Positions 11,675-23,270 of a stretch of 64,000 bases of DNA are shown piece by piece (the stretch's first letter is position 1; every line of letters begins with the position of its first letter). This DNA is from Adiantum capillus-veneris (taxonomy: Eukaryota > Streptophyta > Polypodiopsida > Polypodiales > Pteridaceae). Made by a program: the position numbers and the translations under genes. The stretch is from contig CM043964.1 of assembly GCA_014529385.2 (NCBI GenBank), forward strand, positions 130,662,920 through 130,726,919, in the 5' to 3' direction. The notes under the pieces are model-generated. The model was given only the letters and a program-made list of their open reading frames with translations, did not search any database and was not told the origin of the DNA.

Positions 11675-11992
11675 TTTGTTTAGTCCACCGAACACCCTCC
11701 AACCTAAGCAAAAACAGCAAAGTGAGAGTGTGAAGCCCTCACCTTTATATAGGGGTTGCGGGAAGTACCTAAAGAAAACCTCCTCCTCTTCATGCAAGAT
11801 TAAAGCATGTTAAGCTATAGCATATACTCCCTACCTCTAGTTCATTTATTATGTAAGAGGGGTACCCTCCAAATACCTCATGGGAAAGCAGATACTCGTT
11901 CCAGAACAGAAATTGGCACAAAACTACTTCAAGTTCAGGGAAAGAGAGTCTCACCATGTTCATGAAGTAGTAGACCCCTAGATCATCATTCA
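11675..11992. other. Unassigned spacer
   Basis: About 320 bp between the LTR of D and the truncated element A. It has a minus-strand open frame of 67 codons that I do not recognise, and a TTTATATAGGGG box near 11742. It may be a piece of another LTR. No function is assigned. Confidence 0.4.
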
Positions 11993-12921
11993 AACCAAGT
12001 TGATCTCTCTAGCTATAAGCCTCTCCCTAGCATAATGATAATGCACCTCAATGTGCTTTATGTAAGCATGAAAGACTAGGTTCTTAGAAACTGCCAATGT
12101 TCTCTAACTATCAGTGTAGATGAGAGTGCCACACTCATGTCTAGCTTTCAAATCAACCCTAAGGTGTTTGAACCACACACACACAATCGTATTTATGAAA
12201 GTTACCCTGTACTCAACCTGTCAACTAGATGTGGCCACATTGCATTGCTTCTTATTCAACCAAGATAGGCATGAACTGTTGAGCATGAAACAAAAACCAC
12301 TCATGGAGACTTGTGTGTCATAGCAACCAGCACAATACAATTAAAAAAAAGCCACTCAATCTAACGGAAACGATCCCCCAATGGGGTAAAAGAACTGAAG
12401 ATGTATAGGGTCACTCAAGTAGCAAAAGATCCTTTTAGTTTCTTGCTGATGCTTAGACCCTAGGCTATGCATTAATTGCTCAATTCAAAGACCACACATT
12501 GAACATATGACCTTGTAATACATACATAAATGAGGCAACTAACATTTTCTAGTAGAGGATAGCATCTATAGGACCTCCAACATCATGTAGACTTAACTTT
12601 AAACCTATCTCCATAGGAGTGGCAATTGGCTTGCAACATCAAACCCAAATCTGCTTAGCAAAATTTACATGTACTTTGTCTAGGATAATGCAATACCTTC
12701 ATCACACTACTTAAATTGAATGCCCAAATAATGATGCAAAATCTCCAAATTTGATGTCTCCAATGTGGCATTTACTTCAACTTTAAATTCAGCAATACGA
12801 GACTCATTTGGACCAGTAAAGCGGTAAAGCATCCACACAACAACAATAAGATATACATCACTCGCACATTTTACATACTCAATTGGATTATATTGAAAGC
12901 CACACGCAATCAAATGATTAT
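11993..12921 (-). mobile_element. Copia element A, 3' segment (RNase H and end of RT)
   Basis: Strongly decayed minus-strand sequence aligning with RNase H and the end of RT of elements E and C (compare 12000-12060 with 6593-6660). It is truncated on the left, so no 3' LTR is present. It stops at 12921 in the middle of RT where element B starts, and the same RT resumes at 36898. A short readable piece (12707-12913) still shows FTGPNESRIAEFKVEVNATLE, part of the copia RT. Confidence 0.8.
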
Positions 12922-13833
12922 TGTTAGCAGCTAGCTAGCTCGTATAACATTTTTTGGAGCTTTTTATTGTAAAAACACTTACTATTTTGATAAATTGAGA
13001 ATATTGTAACTCCCACTTTCCAGATAAACAGTGTAATTGATGAGTTGGGGCTACAAGCTTCCAGATTATATCAACCTATCTTTAGTTAGAGCTCCCATAT
13101 ATTTAGTTTTGACCAAAGAAACTTTGGCTAAGGTATAAAAGTAATTTTTTGTGAGTATTTTTCAAGTTTTTTGGATGATAGAACACAACGTGAGCTAATG
13201 AGGCTCACTTCTCTCCCTCTCGCGCTTCTTACTCCCTCCCTGGTTGTCACATTGCAGTGCCATCTATTGCGTTGCAACCACAGGTAAGAGCTCTATGTGT
13301 TGACTAAACATTTCATGGTAATCCATAGCTTTTGGCGTCGCCAACTTGCAGCCTAATTTCATCTCATAAGTAGGAATTTAAGCTAGAAAATCATAAAATA
13401 AGGATAGGCGGGATATTGGGGCATCATTGCGAAGCATTTAGATGCATTCTGGGTCGAAAACGACTAGGTCAAAAACTCACTGTTGTTAATAATCGTGATT
13501 TTTTCACTTGACCTAAAGTGAGATTTGAGACCATAAGCATGTGTGCTTAGGTCTTATAAACATTTCCTAGGAGTTTCATAAAGTTTGGATGTTCTTTGAT
13601 GCTATAACGGTTGTGATTTGTTTATCGATTAGCGAGTAGCTTTTGGTGATTTCGGTCATTTGAGTGTAGCTTGAGTTAGATGCGAGTTGTCTGTTGTTTT
13701 CCAAGAGATTGATAACCTCTTGTAGCCTCTATGTACTAGTCGAGTCAGCTTCGTTCCATGGATTGACAATTATGTTCATGGTTCTCGCTATGTCTGCAAT
13801 AAGATAAGAGTGAGGTTAGAAACCCGACCCACA
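12922..13833 (+). repeat. 5' LTR of element B
   Basis: 912 bp, TGTTAGCAGC...CCCACA, aligning along its length with 36020-36897. It contains a TATAAAA box at 13134-13140 conserved in the partner LTR. One 17-bp block near 13795-13815 is absent from the 3' LTR. Confidence 0.9.
13134..13140 (+). promoter_or_regulatory. Putative LTR TATA box
   Basis: TATAAAA within GGCTAAGGTATAAAA. The 3' LTR keeps TATAAAA at 36232-36238 in the same surroundings. Conservation between partners supports it as the element's promoter, but the start site is inferred. Confidence 0.5.
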
Positions 13834-13835
13834 TT

Positions 13836-13853
13836 TGGCGCCACTGCCGGGGA
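13836..13853 (+). promoter_or_regulatory. Primer binding site of element B
   Basis: TGGCGCCACTGCCGGGGA, two bases after the LTR. It resembles the TGGCGCC-GTTGCCGGGGA primer sites of plant Ty3 elements, which pair with a non-initiator tRNA. Confidence 0.8.
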
Positions 13854-15788
13854 TCAAAGAGACCTAAACTAGGGAGAATGAGCGTCTTGTGTAGTTGTCC
13901 TTTAACTTCCTCTAGGATCACTTAGAGTCAAAACTTTCTCTTTAAAACCGCATAGCTTAAGATTGTCGTCTTTTGCTGTGTAGAGGTAGCTTGGAAGTAA
14001 GTGTACTTGCTAAGTACCTTTTAGGATTGTAGGATTAGATTAGGATTTTGAGAATGATTGATGGACGAGACAAGCTTTAAGATCAAGGCTCAAAAAATCA
14101 TAAAAAACAAGAAAATGAGTGTTTGTGGACACTTTCCACAACCCCATTGCAGTAGAACCTAGGAGTAGGGTAAGTAGAATCCGAGGTGGGATCTCACAAC
14201 ATTGCTCTCTCCAGAAGAATCAATTGTGAGTTGTATATGTGAAGTTGCAAAATTTCATGTCTACGGCTTGAAACAGCACCAAAAGACTGTCAACCACTGA
14301 ATCCGGCTAGAGATTATGCTTTAAAAGTTGTATGAACCAGTGGGTAAGCTTAAGGACGCATTTGAGGTAAATTTTTAAGAGGTCGCAAAACTCATATTAT
14401 TTAATTTTTCTTGACATTTTAGGCCAAATTAAATTTTGACTTGAATCAGAGGCTTAAAATAGGTCATAAAAAGACTGTCCACTGAAAAAGTTGAAAAAAG
14501 TGTTCATTTTAGGCCAAAAGTAAATATTGCGATTATTTACTTTCAACTCAAAAGTGACCAAGGTTGATACCAGAGACTCTATGCATGTGTACAAACATCT
14601 TTTGTAAAGGTCCATAGAATTTGGATCACCAAAACCTTGATAAAAACTGAAATCTATACTGATTCTCGAGAATTTAAGTGTGACTTGGAAAAATCTTGTT
14701 CAAACTTAGTGAAACTTGACTCAAAGGCTTATATTGAAGTGTTAAACAAAAGTATATGCTATGCTGACCAAAAAGATGCAAAAATTTTCCAGAATTAAAT
14801 AATTACGATTATTTACATTTATCCCATTTCTCAACTTTTTTGACTAACACAGCATACCACTAGTTTTAGCATTTTATATTAAGCCCACAAATCAAATTTG
14901 GTAAGATTTAGATCATTGAAGTGAAAATGATGGCCAAATTTATAAAGTCAACCTACAATCACAAAACTCTTGACCAATTAAACAGGGATTGTTCAAACTT
15001 GATGAAACTTTGCTAGGGTGCTTAAGTTTAGCTGCTTAACCATTCTTTGTCAACATTGTGGCAAAAAGGTACAAAAAAATACCAGGAGTATATTGCGATT
15101 ATTTACTTCTGCTACAAAATTGGACATTTTTGCACATTGGAGCATACCTGAAGGACAAGCATATCAAGTAGAGTCCACAAATCAAATTTGGTGAAATTTG
15201 GATCACAAAAGTGAGACTTAAGCCAGATTCTCGAAAACTGAGTCTCCGGGCACGAAACAGTTGATAACTTGAACAAATTTTGTTCAAACTTGATGAACTT
15301 GTCCAGGGACCATAAGAAGTTAAATACTTGGCAAAACAAGCCAAAAAGTGTAAAAAAAGAATCGTGATTATTTACTTCTGAGACACAGAGACAGAATTTT
15401 GAACTTTTGAGCTTGTACAGTGTTAGAACAATATAATACAAGGTCACCAGTCAATTTTGGGTTCAACCGGATCCAAATTAGTACATGTTCACTCAGTTTT
15501 CACGTTGCAAATTAGTCCTTTAGCTTTTTGCAAAAGTAGAATCTGAAAGGCTCAATTGTTGACTCACTTAGCTCAAATTGAAGTGATACACATAGACCAG
15601 TCACAATAGCTAGCAAAAATTGTACAGTCTTTGTGAAAGAATATCTAACTTGATTAAAATTGATATCGAAATCAGGTTGTAGACAAGGAATTGAAAGCTT
15701 GACAGGAGTTGCACTCGAGTTAAGTGGAAGAAACTAATAACAAGTCAATCCGACGGTAAGTACTCTATCCAAGGCTTCACAAGTCTAT
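13854..15788 (+). other. Leader of element B with periodic palindromic units
   Basis: About 1.9 kb without coding frames. Diverged units of about 270-290 bp repeat here. Each has a palindromic core of the type GTAAATA..GCGAT.TATTTAC, near 14520-14540, 14795-14816, 15088-15106 and 15355-15375. Most are followed, at varying distance, by a segment like CCACAAATCAAATTTGG (14881, 15174). The same unit family recurs between pol and the third frame (27938-28534). Confidence 0.75.
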
Positions 15789-16598
15789 ATGAACCTTAGA
15801 TTTGGTCGTATACTAGCAAACCAAAACATATTTGGAGAGACCACTAGTAGAGTATCCACCGAAGAGAGTGTGAATCGAGGTGATCACTTGGACACTATCT
15901 TTGAAGAAATCTCAAACACTTTTTCAGAATCAACATCTGAAATGTCTTCCTATTTGACTCATTCAGGAACTGGAACGACAGTGCGATATAAGCACATACT
16001 CACATTTTATAAGACGAATGACCATGGAGCTCAAGTTTACCTCGATCCTAATAAAGAGTATGCTATTCGCATTGATGACCATCAAGGTGATCACTTGGAC
16101 ACTATCTTTGAAGAAGTCTCAAACACTTTTTCAGAATCAACATCTGAAATGTCTTCCTATTTGACTCATTCAAGAACTGGAACGACAGTGCGGTATAAGC
16201 ACATACTCACATTTTATAGGACGAATGACCATGGAGCTCAAGTTTACCTGGATCCTAATAAAGAGTATGCTATTCGCATTGATGACCATGATATAGAGTT
16301 TGAAGAGAAAATAAGGGCAAATAACCAAGGAAAAATGTATATGGATAGAAACAAGACTCAGTATTTAAAAGTTGGAAACCCTGATGTGATAGACAAATGG
16401 GGATTAGAGGTGAATAGACTCATTATTGATATGGCAGCAAAAGAAAGACCACCAACTCTCGAATTCGAGACATATGATCAAGTTGATTTGAAACCTTTGA
16501 AACGGCTTAGCACGGATAATCCTAGGATCGGAGTCTATTGTTGGGAGGATAGAAACGTTAAAGTCTATGAACCTCTCATGCCAAATCAGGACAGTTAA
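15789..16598 (+). CDS. Element B first frame, unknown protein with internal duplication
   Basis: An intact open frame of 269 codons upstream of gag. Residues 31-99 and 100-167 are two nearly identical 69-residue copies (GDHLDTIFEE...IRIDDH), a 207-bp tandem duplication. The remainder (residues 168-269) is charged, with a WGLEVNRLIIDMAAKERPPTLE-like stretch. It ends six bases before the gag start, in a different frame. I do not recognise a domain. It may be the N-terminal part of Gag separated by a frameshift, or an accessory leader protein. The start is the first ATG after the leader. Confidence 0.5.
   Translation: MNLRFGRILANQNIFGETTSRVSTEESVNRGDHLDTIFEEISNTFSESTSEMSSYLTHSGTGTTVRYKHILTFYKTNDHGAQVYLDPNKEYAIRIDDHQGDHLDTIFEEVSNTFSESTSEMSSYLTHSRTGTTVRYKHILTFYRTNDHGAQVYLDPNKEYAIRIDDHDIEFEEKIRANNQGKMYMDRNKTQYLKVGNPDVIDKWGLEVNRLIIDMAAKERPPTLEFETYDQVDLKPLKRLSTDNPRIGVYCWEDRNVKVYEPLMPNQDS
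15879..16292 (+). repeat. 207-bp in-frame tandem duplication
   Basis: GGTGATCACTTGGACAC occurs at 15879 and 16086. The two 207-bp units differ at only a few positions and keep the frame (69 codons each), indicating a recent unequal exchange or template jump during reverse transcription. Confidence 0.95.
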
Positions 16599-16603
16599 CA
16601 CCA

Positions 16604-17873
16604 ATGAACATCGTCTATATCTTCAAATTCAAAGACAAGGGCTCAATAGATCTACCGACCTACCTATTTAGGGATTGTTATAACAATAACTTTATTATGA
16701 TGAGTCTTGAGGAGGTGGAACAAACCAAATACCAAGGGTGCTCCATAAGAGATTGGATATTGGGCCAAGTACCGAAAACTATTCCAAGCGAGGAACTCCG
16801 CGAGAGATCTTTTGGGAGCAATGTTAAAAAATATGAACCTATATCATCACAAAGAAAACCGGGTGACACTAAAGCCAGTCCAGGGCTACATGAGTCACTA
16901 TTTCCAACAGACTGGTTTGAAGGACTCGGGACGACAGGACCAACTCTCATGACACCTAGAGTTGAACCAAATAGACCTGTTAGACCAGCTCCTTTTCAAA
17001 AATGGGTCAGAAAATCTGGGGATCCATTTGATCACTTAGCAAGCTTTAAGCAAGTGCTAAGAGCAGAACGCATATTTGATTTTCATACTCAATTTGAGGG
17101 ATTTGGAATGACATTAAAAGGAAAAGCATTGACATGGTTCCAAAACATTCCACCGAGGTCAATCATGGATTTAAATACATTAGCTCAAGGATTTGTAGTT
17201 GCATGTTCCAAAATGGGGATCAAACATAATACGATAGCTCAAATCTATAGCTTCAAACAAAAACAAGGTGAGTAGGTTAGGGATTGTCCAACTAGAATGA
17301 AGCAATTGCAAGACGCCCAGAACTAGAAATACTTGCAGAAGAAAGATTAGTATCATTGTTTCTGGAGGGACTTCTAAACAAAGAACATCATGCTATATTG
17401 TATAGCAAGAAACATATGACCCTCGAAGAGTGTGTATCGGATCCATTGACTTGGGAGACAATTGTGATATTTTCAATGAAGAAGATTTCTCTAAGGATAA
17501 TCAAAGTGAGAAAACAACATCCACCAAACCAGCACAAGTGGGAACGGTTGCTGCAACACAGCTTACAGCCATAGAAGACATGCTCAAAAGGATGAATAAA
17601 ATGATGATTAACATGCAAAAAGCATCTATGAGGGGACCAGGGCAAGGGATACCTCAACATGGACAAAAAATTAGGCCGCAGAAATGGTGTGCAATCGAGG
17701 GTAAATGGACCAACCATGAGACCAATGAGTGCTATTACCGACCAAAGTATGATGGAAATGTTCAATATGTGCCGGACGAAAAGCAAGAAATATCAAAAAC
17801 ATTAAAAAAAAAAACGAGAAAGGAAACTCAAGTAAAACCTAAATACCATGACAAGAATTCAACCATGACATGA
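16604..17873 (+). pseudogene. Element B gag
   Basis: Residues ~135-220 of the first piece (16604-17275) form a retrotransposon Gag core: GDPFDHLASFKQVLRAERIF, then the conserved LKGKALTWFQNIPPRSI and LAQGFVVACS. A stop at 17273-17275 and frame changes follow. The next pieces, 17356-17574 and 17430-17873, continue with FLEGLLNKEHHAILYSKK and a C-terminal zinc-binding motif C-x8-H-x4-C (in WCAIEGKWTNHETNECYY), as in Tat/Athila-type Gag. Its role in an intact element is to build the particle and bind RNA. Confidence 0.7.
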
Positions 17874-18290
17874 ATTGAACAAAAAAAGAAGTACCAAGAG
17901 TTGAAGAAGCTCTAAAGGAGATGTATACCACTGAAATGGAAACAACTGAGGAAATATGTAATGAGTGTTCCATCCCATTACCCGAAATATACTCTCCAAG
18001 ACCGAAAGATTATAATCGAACAACCCGTCAAGGAACTAAGAAAACGGTGTGAGTCCTACGAAGGACCAGAAAATTACGAACTAGGAGAAGAGCCTAGACC
18101 TGCCTACATTGCAAATGACCTGACTAAAGAAGAAGAAGAGCTTTTGTTAAGCCTACTGAAACAATACCCGGATATCTTTGCTTGGTCTTATAAGGATCTC
18201 AAGGGTGTTGATCCACAAATCTGTCAGCATACCATACCTATGAGAGATTATGTGAAACCAAGTAGACAAAGGCCATATACTTATAATGAA
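17874..18290 (+). pseudogene. Element B gag-pol junction; protease not visible
   Basis: The open piece from 17961 reads as the linker that precedes RT in Ty3 elements (YIANDLTKEEEELLLSLLKQ, then PDIFAWSYKDLKGVDP). The retropepsin normally found between the Gag zinc finger and this linker, with a D-S/T-G motif, is missing. Only about 220 bp separate the two and I see no DSG or DTG there. A deletion of the protease in this copy is the simplest reading. Confidence 0.65.
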
Positions 18291-18800
18291 ACACAGAAAG
18301 ATAGAAAAGTTAAAGGAAGCCGAACTCATTCATGAAATTGAACACACAGATTGGGTGTCTCCAATTTTGGTAGTACCCAAGAAAAATAGAAAATTAAGAG
18401 TGTGTGTCAATCTCAAGAAAGTGAATGCAGCTACCATTAGAGACAGCTTTCCTCTTCCAATCACTGAGCATGTTTTAGAACACGTTGCAGGAAAAGAATC
18501 TTACAGATTTTTAGATGGATTTTTGGGATACAATCAACTTTTGGTTGATCCCAAAGATCAACATAAAACTACCTTTGCAATTGAATGGGGTATTTTTGCC
18601 TATCAGGCTATGCCTTTTGGATTAACTAATGCTCTTGTCACCTTTCAAAGATTGATGAGCCATGCTTTTAAAGAATATTTTTGATTTGTTGGAAGTATAT
18701 ATGGATGATCTATGTGTACATTTGTCAATCCGGGCTTATCATTTTGAACACCTCAACAAGGTATTCGAAAAATGTAGACTTTATAGGATTTGCTTAAATC
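18286..18800 (+). pseudogene. Element B reverse transcriptase
   Basis: Ty3-type RT split by a frameshift near 18665. The first piece has DWVSPILVVPKKN, VCVNLKKVNAATIRDSFPLP and the MPFGLTNALVTFQRLM motif. The second begins at 18662 and carries the catalytic YMDD at 18698-18709. In the first piece the segment normally reading FLDGFSGYNQ is FLDGFLGYNQ, so the first catalytic Asp is kept. It would copy the element RNA into DNA if repaired by recombination or supplied by another copy. Confidence 0.85.
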
Positions 18801-19490
18801 CTGAAAAGTGCACATTTATGGGCAGACAAGGAAAAATTATTGGACATATAGTGTCTAAAAATGGCATAGCTACAAATATGGATAAAATTCATGTTATTGT
18901 TGAATTTCCTAGACCAACAAAAGTCAAAAGGGTTCAAGATTTCATGGGACATTGTGGATATTACAGACGATTCATTTACATGTACGCTATAATTGCTAAA
19001 CCCATGTACAGCTTGACTACACTCTTTGAATGGACTGAGGAGTGTGAAGAATCCTCCATAATGATTAAGCAATCCCTCACCTCAGTCCCAATATTGAAAG
19101 CAGCAAATTGGAATAAGATATTCCACATATATGTTGATGCTTCCAATTTTGCCATTGGGTGCATACTAGCTCAATCAGGAGACAAAAAAGTTGATTTTCC
19201 TATTTCTTATGCTAGTAGACAGTTGAATATGGCAGAGAAAAACTATACAACCACCGACAGGGAAGGATTGGGAATGATCTATGCCGTAAAAAAGTATAGA
19301 CATTACCTATTTGCTAACAAGCTTGTGTTCTTTGTGGACCACCAAGCCTTATTGTACTTGGTCAACAAGCCATGCAACACATGAAGAATAGTGAGATGGT
19401 TCATCATTCTTTTGGAATTTGATTTCAGTGTGGTTGTAAAAAAGGGCACCACTCACCAAAGAGCAGATCATTTGTCAAGGATTATTTCAA
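18801..19490 (+). pseudogene. Element B RT connection and RNase H
   Basis: The continuing frame gives KVKRVQDFMGHCGYYRRFI (RT thumb/connection), then an RNase H with catalytic-type segments YVDASNFAIGCILAQ, TTTDREGLGMIYAVKKYRHY and FFVDHQALLYL. A stop at 19382-19384 (TGA) interrupts it. The C-terminal KKGTTHQRADHLSRI of the domain follows from 19391 in the same frame. Confidence 0.8.
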
Positions 19491-19900
19491 GAGAACCACC
19501 GAAAGGGGTAGGTGATGATCTACCAGATGCATATCTATTCTCTGTGGAAATGATACCCCAATGGTCACAAAATATGGTTTCATTGATGACCATAGCTCAA
19601 GTGGACTCACAAATACCACTTCCTATTACACCCGGATTAATTAAGCAATCGGCTATGCTAGCTGGAAGGCTATACAAAAGAAATCGAGATGGAATATTGC
19701 TTTTGTGTATTAATCCTGAGGAGAAAACCCAATACCTAAGTCAAGCACATATCACCTTAGTAGGGCTTCACTCTGCGGAAAACCAAACTATGCAGCGAAT
19801 CTTGAGACTTGGAGTATTTTGGCCAACCATGAGGAGTGATGTTCACTCATTTGTAAGAAAATGTCCTCAATGCAGAAACAAGCACCCATACCTCATGTGA
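19491..19900 (+). pseudogene. Element B first H2C2 zinc-finger module
   Basis: After RNase H comes a WSQNMVSLM segment, then LAGRLYKRNRDGILLLCI and a full integrase-type H2C2 finger (AHITLVGLH ... VFWPTMRSDV ... CPQC). Normally one such finger precedes the integrase core. Here a second, diverged copy of the whole ~123-codon module follows (19911-20280). It is either an inherited duplication or a product of recombination between related elements. Confidence 0.65.
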
Positions 19901-19910
19901 TGTTGTTCCA

Positions 19911-20843
19911 AATATCACTCGTTCCTAAGTGGAGTGACTATCTAGTTACTTACTTATCAAGCCGAACATTTCCTGAGGATATGAGTAAACACCACCAAAG
20001 AGCAATTGAAATTGAAGCACGAGACTATGCTCTTATTGGGAACCAATTGTATCGAAGGGGAAAGGATCAACATTTGCGGGTCTTTGTGTAAATGAAGACA
20101 AATGTATTTCCATTATAGAACAAGCACATGCTGGATTAGATGGGGGTCACTTTTCTAGTGAAATCACTGCTAGAGCAATCTTAATGGCATGCATATGGTG
20201 GCCAACACTTTTTGCAGATGCCAAAGAATATGTTCGAAGGTGTGATACATGTCAACGAGAAAAAATGCCAACCCGTGTAGATAGCATGCCTTTAAGACCA
20301 ATGATCGGGGCTAGAGCTTTTGCAAAGTGGGACATAGATTTTGTCGGGCCAATACAAACACCTGCTTATAGAACTCAAGCTCAATATATCATTATAGCTA
20401 CGGACTATTTGACCAAGTGGGCAAAGGCTAAGGCAACCCAAAAGAATGATGCCAGAACCACAACTGCATTCTTGTATGAGAATGTGTTCACAAGATATGG
20501 ACTACCAACAGGAATTGTCAGTGATAGGGGAACTCATTTCCTCAATGAGGTAATTGAGTATCTGTTGAATGAATTTATGGTTATCCATAACAAGTCGGCT
20601 CCCTATCATCCACAAGCAAACGGACAAGCTGAGCACACGAATAAAATTCTTAGCTCGGTATTGACTAAAGTGATTAGTTTAGGACGAACTAATTGGGAAA
20701 TGAATCTCCATGCTGCTCGATGGGGTTATAGAGTTTCATTCAAGACAACTTTAAATGCTAGACCCTTTAACCTTGTTTATGGTCTGAACACAAGAATGAA
20801 ACAATTATTCTTGAAATCTCATGGATGCGGACATATAAGGTAG
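19911..20843 (+). pseudogene. Element B integrase with second H2C2 finger
   Basis: The second module starts with VPKWSDYLVTYL and IGNQLYRRGKD. After a one-base shift near 20088 the finger reads AHAGLDGGH ... CDTCQREK. The core follows in one frame to 20843: DIDFVGPIQ (first Asp), IVSDRGTHF (second Asp), PYHPQANGQAEH (Glu), so the DDE triad is complete. The domain then runs into a TNWEMNLHAARWGYR segment typical of plant Ty3 integrase and ends early. No chromodomain is visible. Confidence 0.8.
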
Positions 20844-21220
20844 TACCAGATTGGGATACCAATCAACTCAGGCTATCACCTAAAGGATGACAACTCATCG
20901 TTCCAATTGCACCAAGCAAAGAGGAATGGAAAAGAGGTTACCAACGGAAAAAAAAAAGCAATCAATCTTCTTCATCCTCTAGACAAGCAAATGCTACAAG
21001 TAGCATGCAAGGAGTCAGGCATATCTGGGTATCAAAAGCACAACTCAAGGACAAGCCGTCTCAAATTTGGGTGCCCAAGACACCATCTACCGTATCGAAG
21101 AAGGTTCCAAATTTAATGACACAAAGAAGAGCATCTTTGAGCGGGGAACCTAACACAAGATGGATTTGGAGGAAAAAGGAGCACTTATCTTCTCCGCAAA
21201 CTGTAAAACCGATGAAGTAG
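20844..21220 (+). pseudogene. Element B pol C-terminal tail
   Basis: Short open pieces (20907-21116, 21005-21220) rich in Lys and Arg follow the integrase in changed frames. They may be the eroded end of Pol. Nothing specific is recognised. Confidence 0.35.
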
Positions 21221-21782
21221 TGGAGAGTTAAGTTTCAAAACACTCTCAACCACAACAGTTCATCAATGAAAAACCAAGATACCAGTGGCTCAACAACCTC
21301 ATCATTGATATCGGCAGCTCAAGAATTCCACATGCCAAAGCATCGTGATGGTACAATAAAGCAAAGAGCACACAAGCTACAAGATTTTCTCTTTGGGAAA
21401 CAGCAATAGGAAACCTCGACCACATAAACCCTTGAGTTAATTACTCAAGACCCAACTCTTGCACACCATAATGATTTGAATTGAATTGATCTTCGAAGCA
21501 TGGTAGAGCCAACCAAGGCTATGCATAGACACAATTGTTCAACCCATGCACACAGTCGTCCCGGAATACGCCATCTAGGACGGGTGGAAGGGAACTAAGT
21601 AATTAAGGGCAATGTTTGAAGAGGGAGGAAAAAATTGGATGTTAACGTGTGATTTTTGTAAAATTACCTAATAATACCCTTACAAAATCATCAACAGGGG
21701 AATCTAACTGATAACATCTCCCCGATGAGTGTAAATAGTGTATATACTATGAGAAAATATACCAAAAAATAGCCTTTTTTGC
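21221..21782 (+). other. Element B spacer before insertion C
   Basis: Non-coding, with the segment CCTCGACCACATAAACCC and an A/T-rich end. No gene seen. It continues after element C at 26968. Confidence 0.5.
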
Positions 21783-21787
21783 TTATT

Positions 21788-22014
21788 TGTTACCATATAC
21801 ATGTGGTAGTGATGTGTGTGAACACACTAGGACCGCCGGGGCATTTTTTCCCTCTTTAGGAGGTTTTTTTTCCCAAGCATTGTATACATGCCCATCACTC
21901 TAGGGCTATCTATCTTTCCATTGCGTACTAAGTAACACACTCTCTATTGTGTGCCTTGAGCTTCCTTCATCTTCTCCAAGCTGTGTGCGTTTCTCTGCAA
22001 CCCTAATTCCAACA
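21788..22014 (+). repeat. 5' LTR of element C
   Basis: 227 bp, nearly identical to 26737-26962 (a few substitutions and two small indels). The target duplication TTATT precedes it. Confidence 0.95.
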
Positions 22015-22016
22015 AT

Positions 22017-22033
22017 TGATATCAGAGCAGGTT
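22017..22033 (+). promoter_or_regulatory. Primer binding site of element C
   Basis: TGATATCAGAGCAGGTT, two bases after the LTR. It has one change (G to A at position 3) from the initiator-Met tRNA complement seen in E. Confidence 0.8.
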
Positions 22034-22376
22034 GCGTCCTCTCGTGCTTAGTCGCCAGCTGCTCCAGCACACGCCTGCTCACTTCCTCCGATTTCAGTGA
22101 GGTTTGGCGAGCGTTCGCAGGTCGACAAATATTTCGGGCAAGCTCATAGAGCTTAGTCTGCTCAGATTTTTTATTCGGGCTCATTTCGGCCTCCGTTTCC
22201 ACTACAAGCAGTACTGCAAAGGCTATTTTGTCATTTTGTGCAGAGTTTCTGTCAGTGCCATTTTCTGCATAACAGCTGCCTTACAGTCTTCTACACTTTG
22301 TGCTATATAGCATGTGTTGTTCCCGCTCCATTTCTCCTATTTTCGGGCAGTTTTCACATCAGGTGCAGCATTTACC

Positions 22377-23270
22377 ATGGCTGACAACAACAACACAGAT
22401 GTGTTCAAGATATTTGCTGCTGAAGATAGGTTGGATGGGGACAATTACCCTATGGGGGCTTATATGATGTAACACATTCTTGTGTCAAAGGGTGTCTGGA
22501 ATATTGTGCAGGGCATTGATGTACGTCCTCGTTCTGAGGATGCAGGCGATGTTGAGGATGTTGTAGGTCTTGCTGCAAGGATTGCTGCTATTAGAGTTGT
22601 TTTGCCTACGACAGAACAAGCTCGTTGGGATGTAAAGGATGCGCAGGCTTATACATTGATTGCATTGTCTGTGAAGCACACCATTGTTCCTCACATCCGT
22701 TCAGCAAAATTTGCAAAACAGGCTTGGGATATTTTGGTTGGTCTTTATGCAAGTCGCAATGAGGCTAAAATTGCTTTGCTGCGTAAAGAGCTGGAGTCGA
22801 AGATTATGCATGAGGAAGATGATATGGACACTTTTCTTGCTGGTGTCAAGGATATCAATGAACAACTTATTTTTGCAGGTGAAGTCATTTCAGACAGTTC
22901 CCTTGTGCAGACTGTTCTTGATGCCTTACCGGATTCTTACCAGACTTTTGCTAGTACTTGGAGACTTATGACCCAAGGGAATCCAGAAGTTGTCAAGTTT
23001 GATGCATTATGCACATTGCTGTTGCAAGAGTCACTTTCCAAAAAAAACAGGACTAGACAGCGTGCAGTTGAACAGGCTTTTATTGCTTTTCAAAGAAAGG
23101 GTGGTAACAGCAATGCAGCCACTTCTTATGGTTCTGCTGCGAGTGGCAAACTTCTGTTCCCAATGCTTCTGTTGGCAACACTTCGTCTAGCATTTTTGGT
23201 GATAAGGGCAAAAGGAAAATGCGTTGCCATTATTGTAAAGCTAATGATCACTTAATCAAGTCGTGTCCTA
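22377..23270 (+). pseudogene. Element C gag
   Basis: Starts at MADNNNTDVFKIF (22377), in frame with the long piece 22482-23255. An in-frame TAA at 22470-22472 replaces the CAA (Gln) of copy E. The body contains YQTFASTWRLM and ALIALSVKHT-type segments of copia Gag (UBN2/Retrotran_gag_2 class). A frameshift before 23219 moves the CCHC knuckle CHYCKANDHLIKSC (from 23225) into the next frame. Gag forms the particle and packages RNA. Confidence 0.85.

Noticed and set aside
1417-11679. Target duplication for copia D
   Set aside because: GTCTT and TTTGT do not match, and the 5' LTR is truncated internally, so no duplication is claimed.
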